Part shown: one piece after another, positions 63,114 to 64,000 of the stretch | Position numbering within the stretch: the stretch's first letter is position 1 | Layout: every line of letters begins with the position of its first letter | NCBI RefSeq assembly: GCF_014191495.1 | Contig: NZ_JACHWR010000001.1 | Coordinates: forward strand, 1,426,001-1,490,000 | DNA: 64,000 nucleotides | Direction of reading: 5' to 3' | Source of the DNA: Nocardioides soli | GTDB taxonomy: Bacteria; Actinomycetota; Actinomycetes; Propionibacteriales; Nocardioidaceae | Program-made: the position numbers and the translations under genes | The notes under the pieces: model-generated | What the model was told of the DNA's origin: nothing | What the model saw: the letters and a program-made list of their open reading frames with translations, nothing else | Databases searched by the model: none

Positions 63114-63890
63114 GTGCGCATCGCCAGCTGGAACGTCAACTCCCTCCGCTCCCGCATCGACCGCGTCGAGGCGTTCCTCGACCGGCACCAGGTCGACGTG
63201 CTGGCCCTCCAGGAGACCAAGGCCCGCGAGGACCAGCTGCCGCTGATGGGCCTCGAGGCGCGGGGGTACGACGTGGCCGCGGCGGGGGTGGACCAGTGGA
63301 ACGGCGTGGCGATCCTGAGCCGGGTCGGCCTCGATGACGTGATGACCGGCTTCCCGGGCCAACCGGGATGGGGCGAGGTCGCGGAGGTCGAGTCGCGGGC
63401 GATCGGCGCGACCTGCGCCGGCGTCCGCATCTGGTCGCTGTACGTGCCCAACGGTCGCAAGCCCGACGACCCGCACTACGTCTACAAGCTCGACTGGCTG
63501 GCCCGGCTGCGCGAGGCCGCGGTCGACTGGCGCGACCAGCCCACGGCGCTCGTCGGCGACTGGAACATCGCACCCACCGACGACGACGTCTTCGACATCA
63601 AGCAGTTCGCGAAGTCGACGCACGTGACGCCGCCCGAGCGCGCGGCGTTCCAGGCGTTCCTCGACGACGGGTACGTCGACGTCGTCCGGCCGCACGCCCC
63701 CGAGCCGGACACCTACACCTACTGGGACTACTACCGGCAGCGCTACGAGCGCAACCGCGGCATGCGCATCGACTTCGTGCTCGGCTCACCGTCACTGGCC
63801 GCGCGGGTGACCGGCGCGTTCGTCGACCGGGAGGAGCGGGCCGGCCAGGGCGCCTCCGACCACGCGCCCGTGGTCGTCGACCTCGATTGA
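63114..63890 (+). CDS. xthA: exodeoxyribonuclease III
   Basis: The 258-residue AP endonuclease/exonuclease has RIASWNVNSLRSR at the start, the catalytic glutamate in LALQETKARED, the NGRKPDD loop, GDWNIAPTDDDV and the catalytic histidine in GASDHAPVVVDLD. It repairs abasic sites. I use the GTG at 63114; an in-frame GTG three codons earlier is also possible. It diverges from the MOSC gene. Confidence 0.95.
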   Translation: MRIASWNVNSLRSRIDRVEAFLDRHQVDVLALQETKAREDQLPLMGLEARGYDVAAAGVDQWNGVAILSRVGLDDVMTGFPGQPGWGEVAEVESRAIGATCAGVRIWSLYVPNGRKPDDPHYVYKLDWLARLREAAVDWRDQPTALVGDWNIAPTDDDVFDIKQFAKSTHVTPPERAAFQAFLDDGYVDVVRPHAPEPDTYTYWDYYRQRYERNRGMRIDFVLGSPSLAARVTGAFVDREERAGQGASDHAPVVVDLD

Positions 63891-63939
63891 CCTCCGTCGT
63901 CGAGACACCACTGTCGGTGGCCAGGTCCATGCTGGCCCC

Positions 63940-64000
63940 ATGGACATCCTGACGCTCTTCCTCACGCTGCTGGTCGGTCTGGCGATCGGCGCGGTCGTCG
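63940..64000 (+). CDS. membrane-anchored protein, N-terminus only (possibly RmuC)
   Basis: Only about 20 codons from the ATG at 63940 are present: MDILTLFLTLLVGLAIGAVV, a single hydrophobic anchor. DNA recombination protein RmuC begins in this way in many actinobacteria, and nearness to xthA suits it, but other membrane proteins do so as well. No ribosome site is clear. Confidence 0.45.
   Translation, partial: MDILTLFLTLLVGLAIGAVV

Overview
The window is a 64 kb piece of a very GC-rich actinobacterial chromosome. GTG starts are frequent, operons are packed with ATGA or GTGA start-stop overlaps, and the content includes F420-type LLM oxidoreductases, PspC-domain envelope-stress proteins, a DUF222/HNH (13E12-type) endonuclease with an actinobacterial SOS box, and leaderless-looking promoters. 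Together these fit Nocardioidaceae (Nocardioides-like), although no rRNA or tRNA is present to confirm it. No CRISPR array, tRNA, rRNA or prophage was recognised.

Region 1 (1-9.0 kb, minus strand) is a chemotaxis operon: cheA, cheW, two MCP receptors, an unknown 293-residue protein, cheB, and cheR running off the left edge. The two receptors share a 632 bp stretch that reads as identical at the DNA level. Region 2 (9.0-13.1 kb) is an envelope-stress module: a PspC-domain sensor kinase and NarL-type regulator diverge from a PspC/LiaF-like protein, a small membrane protein and a stand-alone PspC. Region 3 (13-18.5 kb) holds a glycerophosphodiesterase, a decayed uridine-kinase-like gene, the SOS-boxed HNH gene, a nested palindromic repeat array, a YbaK-like deacylase, a DUF6328-like protein and a lipoprotein. 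Region 4 (18.6-22.1 kb) is a heterodimeric ABC exporter with an unusually clean one-live/one-dead ATP-site arrangement.

Region 5 (22.1-32.4 kb, minus strand) looks like one 11-gene catabolic operon: three SDR dehydrogenases (one lacking its catalytic residues), a Rid-family deaminase, a PLP aminotransferase, an SsuABC/TauABC-type importer, an SMP-30-like lactonase, an acyl-CoA ligase and an AhpD-like protein. A TetR regulator diverges from it, followed by an LLM oxidoreductase, an acyl-CoA dehydrogenase and a fatty-acyl-CoA ligase (32.5-37.4 kb).

Region 6 (37.4-49.4 kb, plus strand) is a near-complete purine ring-degradation operon: guanine deaminase, xanthine dehydrogenase, urate oxidase, HIU hydrolase, OHCU decarboxylase, allantoinase, allantoate amidohydrolase and ureidoglycine-glyoxylate aminotransferase, with an RpiR-type regulator. 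An HpxZ/AtzH-amidase fusion in front of it could deal with the oxalurate the aminotransferase makes. Palindromic repeat units lie in and beside the xdh genes.

Region 7 (49.4-54.1 kb) has an SMR efflux protein, an FAD dehydrogenase, an HSL-type esterase, a thioesterase-like protein and a second LLM enzyme. Region 8 (54.2-61.0 kb) is the most interesting system: an IclR-controlled operon with an enamidase-like amidohydrolase, an ABC importer, an LLM oxidoreductase and an unrecognised 137-residue protein, plus a divergent cupin. It is likely an uptake and ring-opening route for an N-heterocycle or cyclic enamide. Region 9 (61-64 kb) is housekeeping: ychF, a MOSC protein, exonuclease III and the start of a membrane-anchored protein.
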